Below are positions 8,269 to 17,700 of a DNA stretch of 35,159 nucleotides, piece after piece (positions within the stretch are counted from its first letter, which is position 1; each line of letters opens with the position of its first letter). The position numbers were made by a program, and so were the translations under genes. Origin of the DNA: JAUVZF01 sp964449275 (lineage in GTDB: Bacteria; Planctomycetota; Phycisphaerae; FEN-1346); the NCBI GenBank assembly GCA_964449275.1, contig CAYVAM010000020.1, positions 1 to 35,159 on the forward strand, in the 5' to 3' direction. A model generated the notes under the pieces. It was given only the letters and a program-made list of their open reading frames with translations, did not search any database and was not told where the DNA came from.

Positions 8269-9282
8269 CTAGAGTCCGACGCCTGTCGCCAAGAGGTCCT
8301 GGACGTCCAGCAGTCCGACCAGTCGTCCGCGATCGTCCACGACGGGCAGTTCCTCGATGAAGTAGCGATTGATGATCCGGATGGCGTCGCCGGCCGTATC
8401 GCCGACGCGGACGAACTTGGGGTCTCGTGTCATGACGTCGGCGATGGGCCGGTCGATGGCATCGGCGTCGCCGGATTCGAGCAGCCTCCTCAAGTCGGCG
8501 TCGGTGAAGATGCCGGTCAGTTTTCCCCTCGCGTCGACGAGGCAGACGGCCCCGCTGCGTCGTCGCATCTTTTTGAGGCTCGCGAGCGCGGCCCGGACCG
8601 TCAGGTTGTCGCGTGCGGCAGGCAGGTCGGTCCTCTTGCGCATCAGCGTCTCGACCATGATGAGTTGGCGGCCGAGGCTGCCGCCGGGATGGTAGAGGGC
8701 GAACGCTTCGCGGCTGAAGCGACCCTCCTTCTGCCGCATCTTCAGCACCGTCAAGGCGAGCGCGTCGCCGAGGGCGAGCATGGCCGTCGTGGTGGCCGTC
8801 GGGGCAAGGCCCATCGGGCACGCCTCGTCGATCTGCCCCATCCAGAGGAGGACCGTCGCCTTTCGGGCCAGGGTCGAGTCGCGGTTGCCGGTCATGGCGA
8901 TGACCGGGACCTTCATCTTCTCAATCTGGCCCAGGAGCCTCGTGACCTCAGCCGTCTCGCCGCCGTACGAGAGGATCAGAACGACGTCTTTCGGTTGGAC
9001 GCGCCCCAAGTCGCCGTGGACCGCCTCTGCGGCGTGAAGAAACAGGCTGGGCGTGCCGGTACTGGCCAGCGTGGCGCTGATCTTGCCGGCGATGATGCCG
9101 GCCTTTCCGATGCCGCTCGTGACGACGTTGCCCCTGCACGCATAGAGCATGCGGGCGGCGTCGGCGAACTTCCTGCCGACCCGTCCGATGAGGCTGTCGA
9201 GGGCCCGCGCCTCGACCGTCAGCACGTGTCGCGCATACGTCAAGTCGGGCCGCGGCCGGCGAGACCTCGTGCGCTTAGCCAT
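8269..9282 (-). CDS. kdsD: Arabinose-5-phosphate isomerase (KdsD/KpsF family)
   Basis: The product is 337 residues from the ATG at 9282, preceded by GGGAG. The frame stays open to 9516, but that extension crosses a dispersed hairpin and lacks family similarity. The enzyme converts ribulose-5-P to arabinose-5-P, the first committed step to Kdo. A SIS sugar-isomerase domain (about residues 35-190) shows GKAGIIAGKISATLASTGTPS, HGDLG, LSYGGETAEV and the segment HPGGSLGR. Two CBS domains follow (about 210-270 and 275-335; IFTDADLRRLLE and LPVVDDRGRLVGLLDV). It leads the kdsD-kdsC-lptC-like cluster. Confidence 0.94.
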   Translation of the reverse strand: MAKRTRSRRPRPDLTYARHVLTVEARALDSLIGRVGRKFADAARMLYACRGNVVTSGIGKAGIIAGKISATLASTGTPSLFLHAAEAVHGDLGRVQPKDVVLILSYGGETAEVTRLLGQIEKMKVPVIAMTGNRDSTLARKATVLLWMGQIDEACPMGLAPTATTTAMLALGDALALTVLKMRQKEGRFSREAFALYHPGGSLGRQLIMVETLMRKRTDLPAARDNLTVRAALASLKKMRRRSGAVCLVDARGKLTGIFTDADLRRLLESGDADAIDRPIADVMTRDPKFVRVGDTAGDAIRIINRYFIEELPVVDDRGRLVGLLDVQDLLATGVGL

Positions 9283-9321
9283 GCCTGCTCCCGGTGTCCG
9301 TTGGATTGGTCCAGAAGCCGC

Positions 9322-9340
9322 GTGGGTGCAAAGCACCCAC
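9322..9340. repeat. Dispersed hairpin repeat
   Basis: GTGGGTGC pairs with GCACCCAC around AAA. It belongs to the GTGGG-type intergenic hairpins seen elsewhere in the window and lies upstream of kdsD, which argues against an upstream kdsD start. Confidence 0.6.
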
Positions 9341-9388
9341 CCTACAGACTCCCCGTGTCCAGTCGATTCGTCCAGTGTAATCGGCGGG

Positions 9389-9402
9389 TTGCAGCGCTGC
9401 AA
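9389..9402. promoter_or_regulatory. 14-bp perfect palindrome upstream of kdsD
   Basis: TTGCAGCGCTGCAA is a perfect palindrome in the divergent spacer between kdsD and the plus-strand gene at 9652. It could be an operator. No regulator can be named, and a chance palindrome in GC-rich DNA is possible. Confidence 0.25.
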
Positions 9403-9488
9403 GGCTTCTTCGCCTCGGGGAATGCCCAGTGCTTGTCCTCGCGGGTGTGGCAAGTTTTTCCGGTGAGCGCAGGCCGGCCAGGATGCGC

Positions 9489-9503
9489 CGGGGATAAACC
9501 CCG
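9489..9503. repeat. Short dispersed hairpin (CGGGG ataaa CCCCG)
   Basis: A five-base perfect stem around ATAAA is extended by an outer GCG/CGC pair after one mismatch. It lies in the same 369-base divergent spacer (9283-9651) as the other repeat. I recall similar units between planctomycete genes. Confidence 0.4.
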
Positions 9504-9584
9504 ACGCTACGGTCAAGCCGCAGGAAATCGTCCCATGCCAGAAATCGTTGCCACGCCCTATGCGCTCGTTAACGGTGAATTGCC

Positions 9585-9613
9585 TTGCCGCAGGACCGTC
9601 TGAATCGTATAAG
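9585..9613 (+). promoter_or_regulatory. Candidate sigma-70-type promoter
   Basis: TTGCCG (9585-9590) and TATAAG (9608-9613) are 17 bases apart. They lie 25 bases before a strong AAGGAGG site (9638-9644) and the start at 9652. Spacing and position are ideal; the hexamers match consensus at four and five positions. Confidence 0.4.
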
Positions 9614-9651
9614 TGGGTGGTACGGATGCCACTTCAGAAGGAGGTTGACCC

Positions 9652-10740
9652 GTGCGGCAGATGATAGTGGTGCGCTTTATTGGAACGCTGCTTGCCCTCT
9701 TCCTGGTCGTTGGACCGGCCTTGTCCGCCGAAGCACCCGGCGACGCGAAGGCCGAGGCCAAGCCGAAGATGACGCCAGAGCAGCACTACGCCAAAGATGA
9801 GGTGCTCTACAACAGCAACTGGGTACTCATCACCACGCTCTTCAAGGACTACCGCCGGGGCCGCTACGAACTGACGTCCGCACAGGCGCGCGGCGACCGT
9901 ACAAGTGACGAACTGGCAGGCCTTCACCGCGAGATGGCCTTGATGAAGGGCGAGACGCGGGAAACCGAGCGGCCGGTCCGCCTCGAACTCGGCAAGGCCA
10001 GGAATGAACTGCGCAAGCACAACCACATCCTCAGGAAGAGGCCGCCCATCAAGCCGACGCTCAGGGAAATGCCGCGGCAGCCCAGACGCCCCGCCGGCTA
10101 CAGCAGCAGCAATCGCAATCGAAGCAGCAGTTACGGCAGCAGCGGCAGTAACCGGTCCAGCAGCAGCGACCGATACGATGATCTGCTGCGCGATTGGCGC
10201 CGGACCGCTGAGGCCATCCGGTCCGACAACGACCAGAAACTCAAGAAGTACCAGGTGGAAGTGAAGGTTTACCGGGAAGAGCAGGCCGAAGCCAAGACCG
10301 AGATTCCCAAACTTGAGGCCACGATCAAGACGTGCCTGGGCAAACTCGGTGAAATAGACGCCGACCTCAAAGAGAAACAGGCGCCGACGCGACAAAAATC
10401 GGACCACGCCACCGAGAGCGTCCTCGCGCGGAACCGCCAAATCAGCGTCCTCGAGACCCGCGTCAAACAGATGGCGGACGCGCTGCGGGCCGCCCCGGAA
10501 ACCCTGCGTGCCAAGCACGGCATCGTCGAGTTCGAGAAAGTCTTCTACACCTCGTACGAACTCCGAGCGACCTACACCAAGACGCAGAGCGAGATCAACC
10601 GTGTCCGCGACCAATTGAAGGCCGAGTCCGAGAAAGCAGGCATCCCCTTCCCGGAGAAATGGCGTCATCCGCAGCAGGACCGGATGGATGCGATCAAGGC
10701 GCTGGTCGAGAAGGCGGATGCGGCCCGAAAAAGCAAGTAG
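9652..10740 (+). CDS. Exported coiled-coil protein with Ser/Arg-rich linker, unknown function
   Basis: The product is 362 residues, starting at the GTG at 9652 seven bases after AAGGAGG. A signal peptide (residues 1-26, cleaved near ALSA/EA) is followed by Lys/Glu/Gln-rich helical segments (about 55-135 and 180-345) expected to form coiled coils. They are separated by a low-complexity linker (about 148-175) of Ser, Asn, Arg, Tyr and Gly. I do not recognise a family. It is the only plus-strand gene in the window. Its linker composition resembles the loops inside the giant secretin, whose operon converges on it, so an envelope role alongside that machine is conceivable but unproven. Confidence 0.8.
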   Translation: MRQMIVVRFIGTLLALFLVVGPALSAEAPGDAKAEAKPKMTPEQHYAKDEVLYNSNWVLITTLFKDYRRGRYELTSAQARGDRTSDELAGLHREMALMKGETRETERPVRLELGKARNELRKHNHILRKRPPIKPTLREMPRQPRRPAGYSSSNRNRSSSYGSSGSNRSSSSDRYDDLLRDWRRTAEAIRSDNDQKLKKYQVEVKVYREEQAEAKTEIPKLEATIKTCLGKLGEIDADLKEKQAPTRQKSDHATESVLARNRQISVLETRVKQMADALRAAPETLRAKHGIVEFEKVFYTSYELRATYTKTQSEINRVRDQLKAESEKAGIPFPEKWRHPQQDRMDAIKALVEKADAARKSK

Positions 10741-10755
10741 GCCGTGTTTAGCGTG

Positions 10756-10895
10756 GTGTCATTCCGAGCGACTGCGGCGGAGCCGCGGGAGTCGAGTGCC
10801 GGCGCGCCGGGGTCGCCGTTTTCCGTTCTCCGCCAGCCCAACAGCGAGATTTCTCCGCTCGCCCCCGCTCGCGCGGGGCTCGGTCGAAATGACAC
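10756..10895. repeat. Inverted-repeat element of the GTCATTCCGAG...AAATGAC type
   Basis: The left end, GTGTCATTCCGAGCGA, and the right end, TCGGTCGAAATGACAC, are imperfect inverted repeats about 140 bases apart. Between them are the phrases AGATTTCTCCGCTCGC and a CCCGC/GCGGG hairpin. Elements of this form are widespread in environmental bacterial genomes as intergenic, non-coding repeats (recalled, not searched). With the two following hairpins it fills the 432-base spacer 10741-11172, where I see no gene. Confidence 0.5.
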
Positions 10896-10947
10896 TGCCT
10901 GCGGTCAAGCCACGGCCCGTACGGGCCACGCGGAGGGTTGCGCTGGG

Positions 10948-10975
10948 GCGCGGTGGACAAGACTGCCCACCGCGC
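10948..10975. repeat. Dispersed hairpin repeat
   Basis: GCGCGGTGG pairs perfectly with CCACCGCGC around a ten-base loop (acaagactgc) and is followed by AATCGG. Stem and loop resemble 4319-4346. Confidence 0.6.
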
Positions 10976-11030
10976 AATCGGCCAGCACACCCACCGCGCT
11001 CGAACTTCTACCTTCCCGCTCCTGGGGGAC

Positions 11031-11054
11031 GCGGCGGGTCGGGAGACCCGCCGC
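11031..11054. repeat. Dispersed hairpin repeat
   Basis: GCGGCGGGT pairs perfectly with ACCCGCCGC around the loop cgggag and is followed by GCAATCGG. A slightly decayed copy with loop cgggat lies at 34477-34500. Confidence 0.6.
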
Positions 11055-11110
11055 GCAATCGGCTACAAGCAATCGTGAATTGCAATAGCGATCCGGCCAA
11101 GCCCGGCCAC

Positions 11111-11131
11111 GTTTCGGGGCGGGACCGAAAC
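11111..11131 (-). terminator. Hairpin just past the end of the secretion operon
   Basis: GTTTCGG pairs with CCGAAAC around a seven-base loop, about 40 bases beyond the last stop of the operon (11173). There is no clear U-run, so this is a weak terminator candidate. Confidence 0.3.
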
Positions 11132-11172
11132 CCACCCTCTCGCGTTTCGTAGCAGCCTTCCAGGGCCGGTCG

Positions 11173-11766
11173 TCACGGCCCCGACGTGTCGGAGCGTTTC
11201 CTGGTGGCCGGATCGCCGATGATGCTCCTGACCGGGCCGGAGCGGACCTTGCTGGGCATCGCAATCGAGATGGGGGCCGAATAGACGGGCGGCCCCTTCG
11301 GCGGCTGGTAACGGGCCCGGAGGGTGATGACCGGCGCGGTCGGAACGTCCTTGCCCCATCCCAGTTGTGCGGCGTAACCCCACCCCACCATGCTGCGCGT
11401 GCGGTGAGCGGCGAGTTCGTCGGCGGTGAAACTCCAGGTCTTGAGCGGTTCGGCAGACGGCGGGGCGTCCTGCTCAACCCTGCCGGCGTACATCAGGAAC
11501 TCCAGGGCGCCCTTCACGAGGACGGTGTCGGGGCGGTCCACCCTAAACAGATACACGCGTGCCCGAACGCCGTCGGCCCCGGGTATCTCGTCCCAGTTGA
11601 TGGCGGCCGGCGGGGCGGCCCAGAAATCGACGCGGTCCACGGCGTCAACCGGTTGGGGAGGCGTCGTGCTGACGGACTTCAGTTCCTTCGCGCCGGGCGC
11701 CGGGCCGCCGCAACCCCCCGCGAGGCACACGGCGCAGAGGAATATGAAACCGCGCGCGTGCCTCAT
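11173..11766 (-). CDS. Lipoprotein coupled to the giant secretin (candidate pilotin)
   Basis: The product is 197 residues. The N-terminus MRHARGFIFLCAVCLAGGC is a lipoprotein signal with Cys19 as the lipidated residue. Gly at +2 favours the outer membrane. The body has INWDEIPGADGVRARVYLF followed by VLVKGALEFLMYAG, a beta-rich pattern. I recall similar small lipoproteins in planctomycetes but cannot name a family. The ATG overlaps the secretin stop in an ATGA (11763-11766), so the two are almost certainly translationally coupled. Known T2SS secretins depend on a small lipoprotein pilotin for outer-membrane delivery; that role is inferred here from position alone. No similarity to GspS or AspS folds is visible. 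Confidence 0.75.
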   Translation of the reverse strand: MRHARGFIFLCAVCLAGGCGGPAPGAKELKSVSTTPPQPVDAVDRVDFWAAPPAAINWDEIPGADGVRARVYLFRVDRPDTVLVKGALEFLMYAGRVEQDAPPSAEPLKTWSFTADELAAHRTRSMVGWGYAAQLGWGKDVPTAPVITLRARYQPPKGPPVYSAPISIAMPSKVRSGPVRSIIGDPATRKRSDTSGP

Positions 11767-14700
11767 GGCGTCGGCTGCCTCTCTTCAATTGGCGCCGGCA
11801 CGTGGATTCGGGTGCTCGGCCGCGCGGCCGGTTTGTCGGCCTTCTCGCCGTTCGGGGTGACTTTCAACTCGTCCCAGAGTTTGTCGCTGAACTCCTCGAA
11901 CGTCTGATCTTTCAACTGTTTCGCCCTGGTTCCTCTGAGCAGGTTCAGCCGCTTGACCTGGGAAGCGGTCTCGATGTCGGCCTCTTCGATGTTCCGCAGG
12001 ACGGTCGGCGTCAGGATGATCAGCAGTTCGGTCCGCTCCTTGACCTTGCGGGTCGAGCGGAACAGCCACCCCAGGCCGGGGATGTCGCCGAGGAACGGAA
12101 CCTTGTTGAGGCGGTCGCGGTCGGTGGTGGTAATCAGGCCGCCTATGATGATCGTGTGCCCGTCCTGGACAGTGACGGTGGTCTCGGCGGACCGGCTGTT
12201 GACGATGATGGCGTTGACGCCTTCGCTGATCGGGACGGTCGAGTCGTCCAGCGCGCTAATCTCCGGGTTCACTTCCAGTTTGACGAAGCCGTCCGGATTG
12301 ATGCGTGGGGTTACGTTGAGGAGGATGCCAACATCCTGATACTCGATGGTGTTGATGGTCGTTCCCTCCTCGGTGATGCGGCTGTTGGTGATGAACGGCA
12401 CGCGCTGGCCGATATTGATGGTGGCCTCCTGGTTGTCGGAGGCGAGGATCTGTGGGCGGCTCAGCATTTCGAGGCGTCCCTGGCTTTCGAGCGCACGCAG
12501 CATGAAGTTCACGTCGCCGCCCGTCACCGAAACCTGGAACCCGGGATTCAGCGTCAGCCCGGCCGACGCCGCGAAGGCCGGTGCGGTGCCGAACGTCACG
12601 TCGCGGTTCTTCCACGTCTTCATGGCCTGCCACTCGATGCCGAACTCGTTGGTGTCGTCGATGGTGACCTCGGCCAGGAGCACCTGGATGAGGACCTGCG
12701 GCGGGGGCTGGTCGAGTTCCTGGATCATCTGGGCGACGACGTCGTAGTATCGCGGGCTGGCCGACAAGAGCAGCGTGTTGGACGTGGCTTCCGCGACGAT
12801 GGCCACCTCGCGCTCCAGGATGTACTGCGACGTACCCGCGCCGTCGGCCCCGAGTTGCTCTTCCAGCAGTGCCCGCTCCTGGTCCAGGAAGGCCGTCAGC
12901 GCCGCCTCGATGTCCGGGGCCTGGGCGTTGCGTAGCCGGTAGACCTCCGTCAGGCGCTCGGCGGCCGTGCTCTCGTCCAGTTCCTGGATGACCTTGCTGG
13001 CCAATTCCACGTAGTGTTTCGTGCCGCCCACGAGCAGGCTGTTGGTTCGGATGTCCACCGTGACGGTCAGGGCGACGTCCTCTGCGGAGCCGACGACGGC
13101 GGCCGACCCTTTCGCATCGCCCCCGGCCGGGGTCAGCGTGTACTCGATGGCCTGCTTGCCCGCGGCCGTCTGCTGCATCCGGAACAGTTCGTTGAGCACC
13201 AGGGCCATGGCCCGCGCGTCGGAGTTGATGAGGGTGAAGACGCGGATCTCGGCCGTCCGCGGGCTGGTGGAATCCATCGCCTTGATAAGGCTCTCCAGCA
13301 GCGGCATGTTCTCGAGCGGGGCCGAGATCACCAGCGAGTTCGAGCGCCGGTCCGGCGTAATCAGCAGGCCTTCCTGAAGGGCGCTCGTGATCAGTTTGCC
13401 GCCGTCCGCGGAATGCGTGACGAACTGGAGCAGCGCCTGGCGATTCGGGCTGGTCGCCGTCAGGGGCGTGGGCTTCTGGTTGAGCGCGTCGTTGAGGATG
13501 GCGGCCAGTTCGGTCGCGTCGGCGTTCTCGAGCGTAAAGACGCGGATCTCGGTGACGCGCGGCACGGTGTCAGTATCGAGTTCCTTGACCAGTTCGCCGA
13601 CGCGTTTCTGGTCCAACGGGCCGGCCTGAACAACGATGGCGTTGATCCGTTCATCCACGCTGATGCCGACGGTCGGCCCCGCCGCCGCCCCCGGCATCTG
13701 GTAGAGGCTCGTCAGGGTACCCGCGACCTGGGTGGCGTCGGCCTTGGCGAGCGGAAAGACCTGGATGGTCGTGCCGGGCCTGTCGGGCTCGGCGTCGAGA
13801 CGGTCGATGATCGACTCGGCCAGTTTCATGTCTTCGGGGGTGGCCGACACGATCAGGGAGTTCGTCCGGACCTCCGTCACGATTGTCACGGGCTCGCTCG
13901 GCTCGCCGCGCGTCGCCCGTTGAGCGAACAGTTGTTCGAGCGTCGGCTGGAGCACCGTAGCGGTGGCCTGCTTGAGGTGGAAGATGCGGAACTCGTTGGC
14001 GGCCAGGACCTGGTCGGTGTCGAGTTCGCGGATCATCGCCTCGATGGCGTTGAAACTTTCGCGGCTGCCGGCCACCAGCAGCGTGTTGGTCCGGGCATCG
14101 GAGATGACGCTGACGGGCAGCATGCGTCCGGTGCCTCCGGCGGCCACCTCGGCGGCGCGCTTGGCGTCGAACAGTTGCTGGAGCGTGGGCGCCAGGCGCG
14201 TGGCGTTGGCGTTCTTGAGCGTGAACATCCGGAGGTCTCCGAGGACGGAGAAGTCCTCGCTGGAGTCGATCTTGCGGATGATCTCTTCCAGGACGGCGAA
14301 GTTCTCCCTGCTGGCCGAGACGATCAGGGTGTTCGTCCGAACATCGACCGTGATGGAGACCTTCTCGCGCTCGGCCAGCACTTGATTGGCCCCCGCCGTA
14401 ATCATGCCCGGTTTGTACAGGCCCTGCGTGATCAGGGCCTGAAGCATGGTGGAGATTCGCTGCGCATCGGAGTTCTGGAGCGGGTACATGCGAACGATGC
14501 CGGTCTCGTCGGGCGGGGCCACGTCCACCTTCTTCAGCAGGCCCGTGATGAGCGCCAGGTTGTCTTTGCTCGCCGAAACGATGAGCGCGTTGGAGAGCGG
14601 GTCGGTCTCGACGTCGACGCGGTCCTGCGGCACGGGCGTCTGGCCGGGCAGCGTCATGCTCTGGAGCCGCGCCGCAAACAGGCGCTGAAGCGTCGGCCCG

Positions 14701-17700
14701 ATGATCCCGCAGTCGTTATGCTCGAGCGGAATCACAACCAACTGAACCGACGGGTCCTTGAGTTCGACGTCGAGTTTCTTCAGCAGCCCCTGGATCACTT
14801 TCGTGTCGTCGGCGTTTGCCGCCACCAGCAGGGCGTTGACCCGCACGTCGGGCAGAATGATGGGCCGCTCGCGCTGAATGTCCACCGTCCGCGCGGCCTG
14901 GTAACGCTGCGTGAACAGGTTCTGGAGCGTCGTGCTGATGGTGCCGGCGTTGGCATGCTCGAGGGGGAACAGTTGAATCTGTCCGCTGATGGCCGGGCTG
15001 GCCCCGTCGAGTTGCTCGGCGAGCGACTTGGCAAGTTGGAACCCCTCTGCCGACCCGCCGATGAGCAGGCTGTTGCTCCGGGTGTCGGCCATGATGATGA
15101 CGCGCAGCGCCTCGGCGTCGGCCGCACCGAGTGTTGCGAACCGCTGGACGCGGGCGTCCATGAGTTGCTGCAAGACGGGGCCGATGGTTGTCGCCTCGGC
15201 GTTCTTCAGGGGCACAATGCGGATGTCGCGCATCGCAATCGGCTGCTTGGCGTCAAGGCCCTTGAGCAGCGTGCCGATCATCGCGAACGTCTTCTCCGAC
15301 GCCGAGACGACCAGGGCGTTCGTCCGCGTATCGACCTGGACGGTCGGCACGTCCTCGGGGCGGGCAAACTGGGCGTTCGGGCCGGTGTACAGGCCGTTGA
15401 TCACGCCCTGCAGGCGTGTAGCGTCGGCGTTAACGAGCGGGAAGATCCGCACGATGTTCAACGAGCCCGCCCCCGGAATGTCCATCGTCTTGATGACGTC
15501 GGCGATGAGCGGCATGACGTCGCTCCGGGCCGCCACCACGATGGCGCTGGTGGTCGGGTCGGCCTGGATCGTCAGGGCCGGGCGCGCCTTGGGCACGTCG
15601 GTGACGTTGACGCCCTTGCCCTTCTCCAGGACCGTGCGGAGGCGCGTGACCTGGGTCTTGAGGCCCTCGGTGCCGGCCGTCGGGGTACTCTCGCTGAAGA
15701 CGGCCTGAAGCACGGGCGCCAGGCGCGCGACGTCGGCGTGCTTGAGGCGGAACACGCGGACCTCGGTTACGATCTTGCCGGCGTCGCGGTCGAGGTCCTG
15801 GATCACCAGGTCGGCAAGCGCCAGCGACTCCTCGATGCCGCTGAGGACCAGCGAATTGGTCCGCAGGTCGGCCGAGACGTTGAGCGGATTCGTCAGGGCC
15901 TTGCCGGTAACGCTCTCGGGCTCGGCCTTGCCCTCGACGCTGGTCTGCTCCTTGCCGCCCAGGCGCTGGCCCTGGGTGAAGATGTCGGCGAGGACCTCGG
16001 CGACGGATTCGGCGTCGGCGTTCTTCAGGTGCACAACCCGCACCCTGGTGCCCTCGGCCAGCGGCACGCAGTCGAGGACTCCGACGATGGCCGCCATCGC
16101 CTTCAGGTTGTCGGGCGTCGAGGAGATGAGCAGCGCGTTGGACCCCTGGGCGTTCACCAGCGTGGGGTCGGCCGTGATCTTAATCGGCTTCGTCAGGTCG
16201 AGTTCCGGGATGGCGCGGCCGTCGGCGGTGCGAACCTTGAGCAGACGGACCTGTTCCTGTAGGGCCCGTGCTTCGGGCGTGACCTGGGCCGTGGCGCTCG
16301 GGCGCAACATCTCGGTCAGCACGGTTGCCAGCCGCGTGGCGTCGGCATGCTTGAGCGGAATGATGAGGACCTCGGTCTCGGCGAATGCGGGCTTCTTGTC
16401 GAGCGCCTTGATGATGGTCTCGACCTGGTCGAACATCGGGCCTCGGGCCGTCACGATGACCGACCGGGTCCGCTCGTCGGCCTGGACGTTAATCGGCTCG
16501 TCCGGGCGCATCTGGCGGACCTGGTTCAGCATCTGCTGGAGAACCGGCATCAGTTTCGTCGGCTGGGCGTTTTCGAGCGGGTAGATGCGGAACTCCAGTT
16601 GCGGCGCGACCTCCTCCTTGTCCAGTTGCTGGATCAGGTGGTCAACCTCCTCCATCTTCTCGGCCGTCGCCGAGATCACCACGGCGTCCGTGTTGGCCAG
16701 CGCCGTGACGGTCACCTGGTCCTCCGGCCGCGCTGCCGCGCCCGGCACCGCGCGGTACAGGGCTGTCAGCGCCGTCGCAATTCGCACGTTGCTCGTATTC
16801 TTGAGGGCGAAGACTTTGTACTGGCGCTTTGCGTCGGCCGCAGCGGCGTCGAGCGCCTCGACCAGTTTCTTGATGATCTCGTAATCCGCGTCCGATGCGT
16901 TGATAAGGATGGAGCGCTGTTGCGGCAAGACGGTCGTCTCGACCTTGCCGCCCGTCGGCCCCTGCCGGCCGGTCGCCCCGGGCGCACCACGCGATCCGCG
17001 AGGGCGGTACGACGGGGTACTGCTGCTTCTGCGGACGGGCGTTACCGAGCGGCTCGTCGCTTCGCCGAAGATCTGCTGGATGGCCTGCTCCACCTCCGTC
17101 GGGTCGGCGTGCTTGAGGGTGATGATCTTCAGTGCCCCGCGCTGCGGCTGCATCTCCTCGATCTTGGCCACCCACTCGGAGACCTGCTTATACATCTCGT
17201 CGCTGGTGGCCAGAACGATGGCGTTGGCGCGGGCGTCGGACGAGACGGCGAGCGGGTCGATGCTGCGTTTCTCGCGCGTCGCAATCTGGTACTGCTGCCG
17301 GTACAGGTCCTGGACCATTGCGGCTACGTTCGGCGCATCGCCGTTCGTGAGCGGAATCACGCGGACCATGGCCGCCGAGGAGGTCGTCGCCTTGTCGAGG
17401 TCCTTGGCCATCTGAACGATCTTATCCACGCCGCTCGACGGCCCGCTGATGACCAGCGTGTTGGAGCCTTTCTCGGCCGAGACCGTCACGGTCTGTTGGC
17501 CGGCGGTCGAGGCGCGCGTGCCGTACCGGCTCGCCCCCGTCGTCGTCGCGGTCGTGGACTTGGCCATCTTTTCGAGCACCGGCGCCAGGTCCTCCGCCTT
17601 GGCGTTCTCGAGGATGAGCATCTCGGACCGCACGCCGGCGGTCGCTTCGGAGTCGAGTTTGCCCAGCAGGTCTTTGACCTTCTCCATGTTCTTCGCGTTT

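Noticed and set aside
9283..9516. N-terminal extension of KdsD
   Set aside because: It crosses a hairpin repeat, lacks family similarity, and a good ribosome site precedes the ATG at 9282.
7861..9603. 580-residue plus-strand ORF
   Set aside because: Antisense of kdsC and kdsD, both of which have unmistakable motifs on the minus strand.
13014..16262. 1,082-residue plus-strand ORF opposite the secretin
   Set aside because: Its composition (Arg, Gly, Val, Asp, His repeats) mirrors the antisense of a high-GC repetitive gene; it lacks a ribosome site, and the minus strand has clear domain text.
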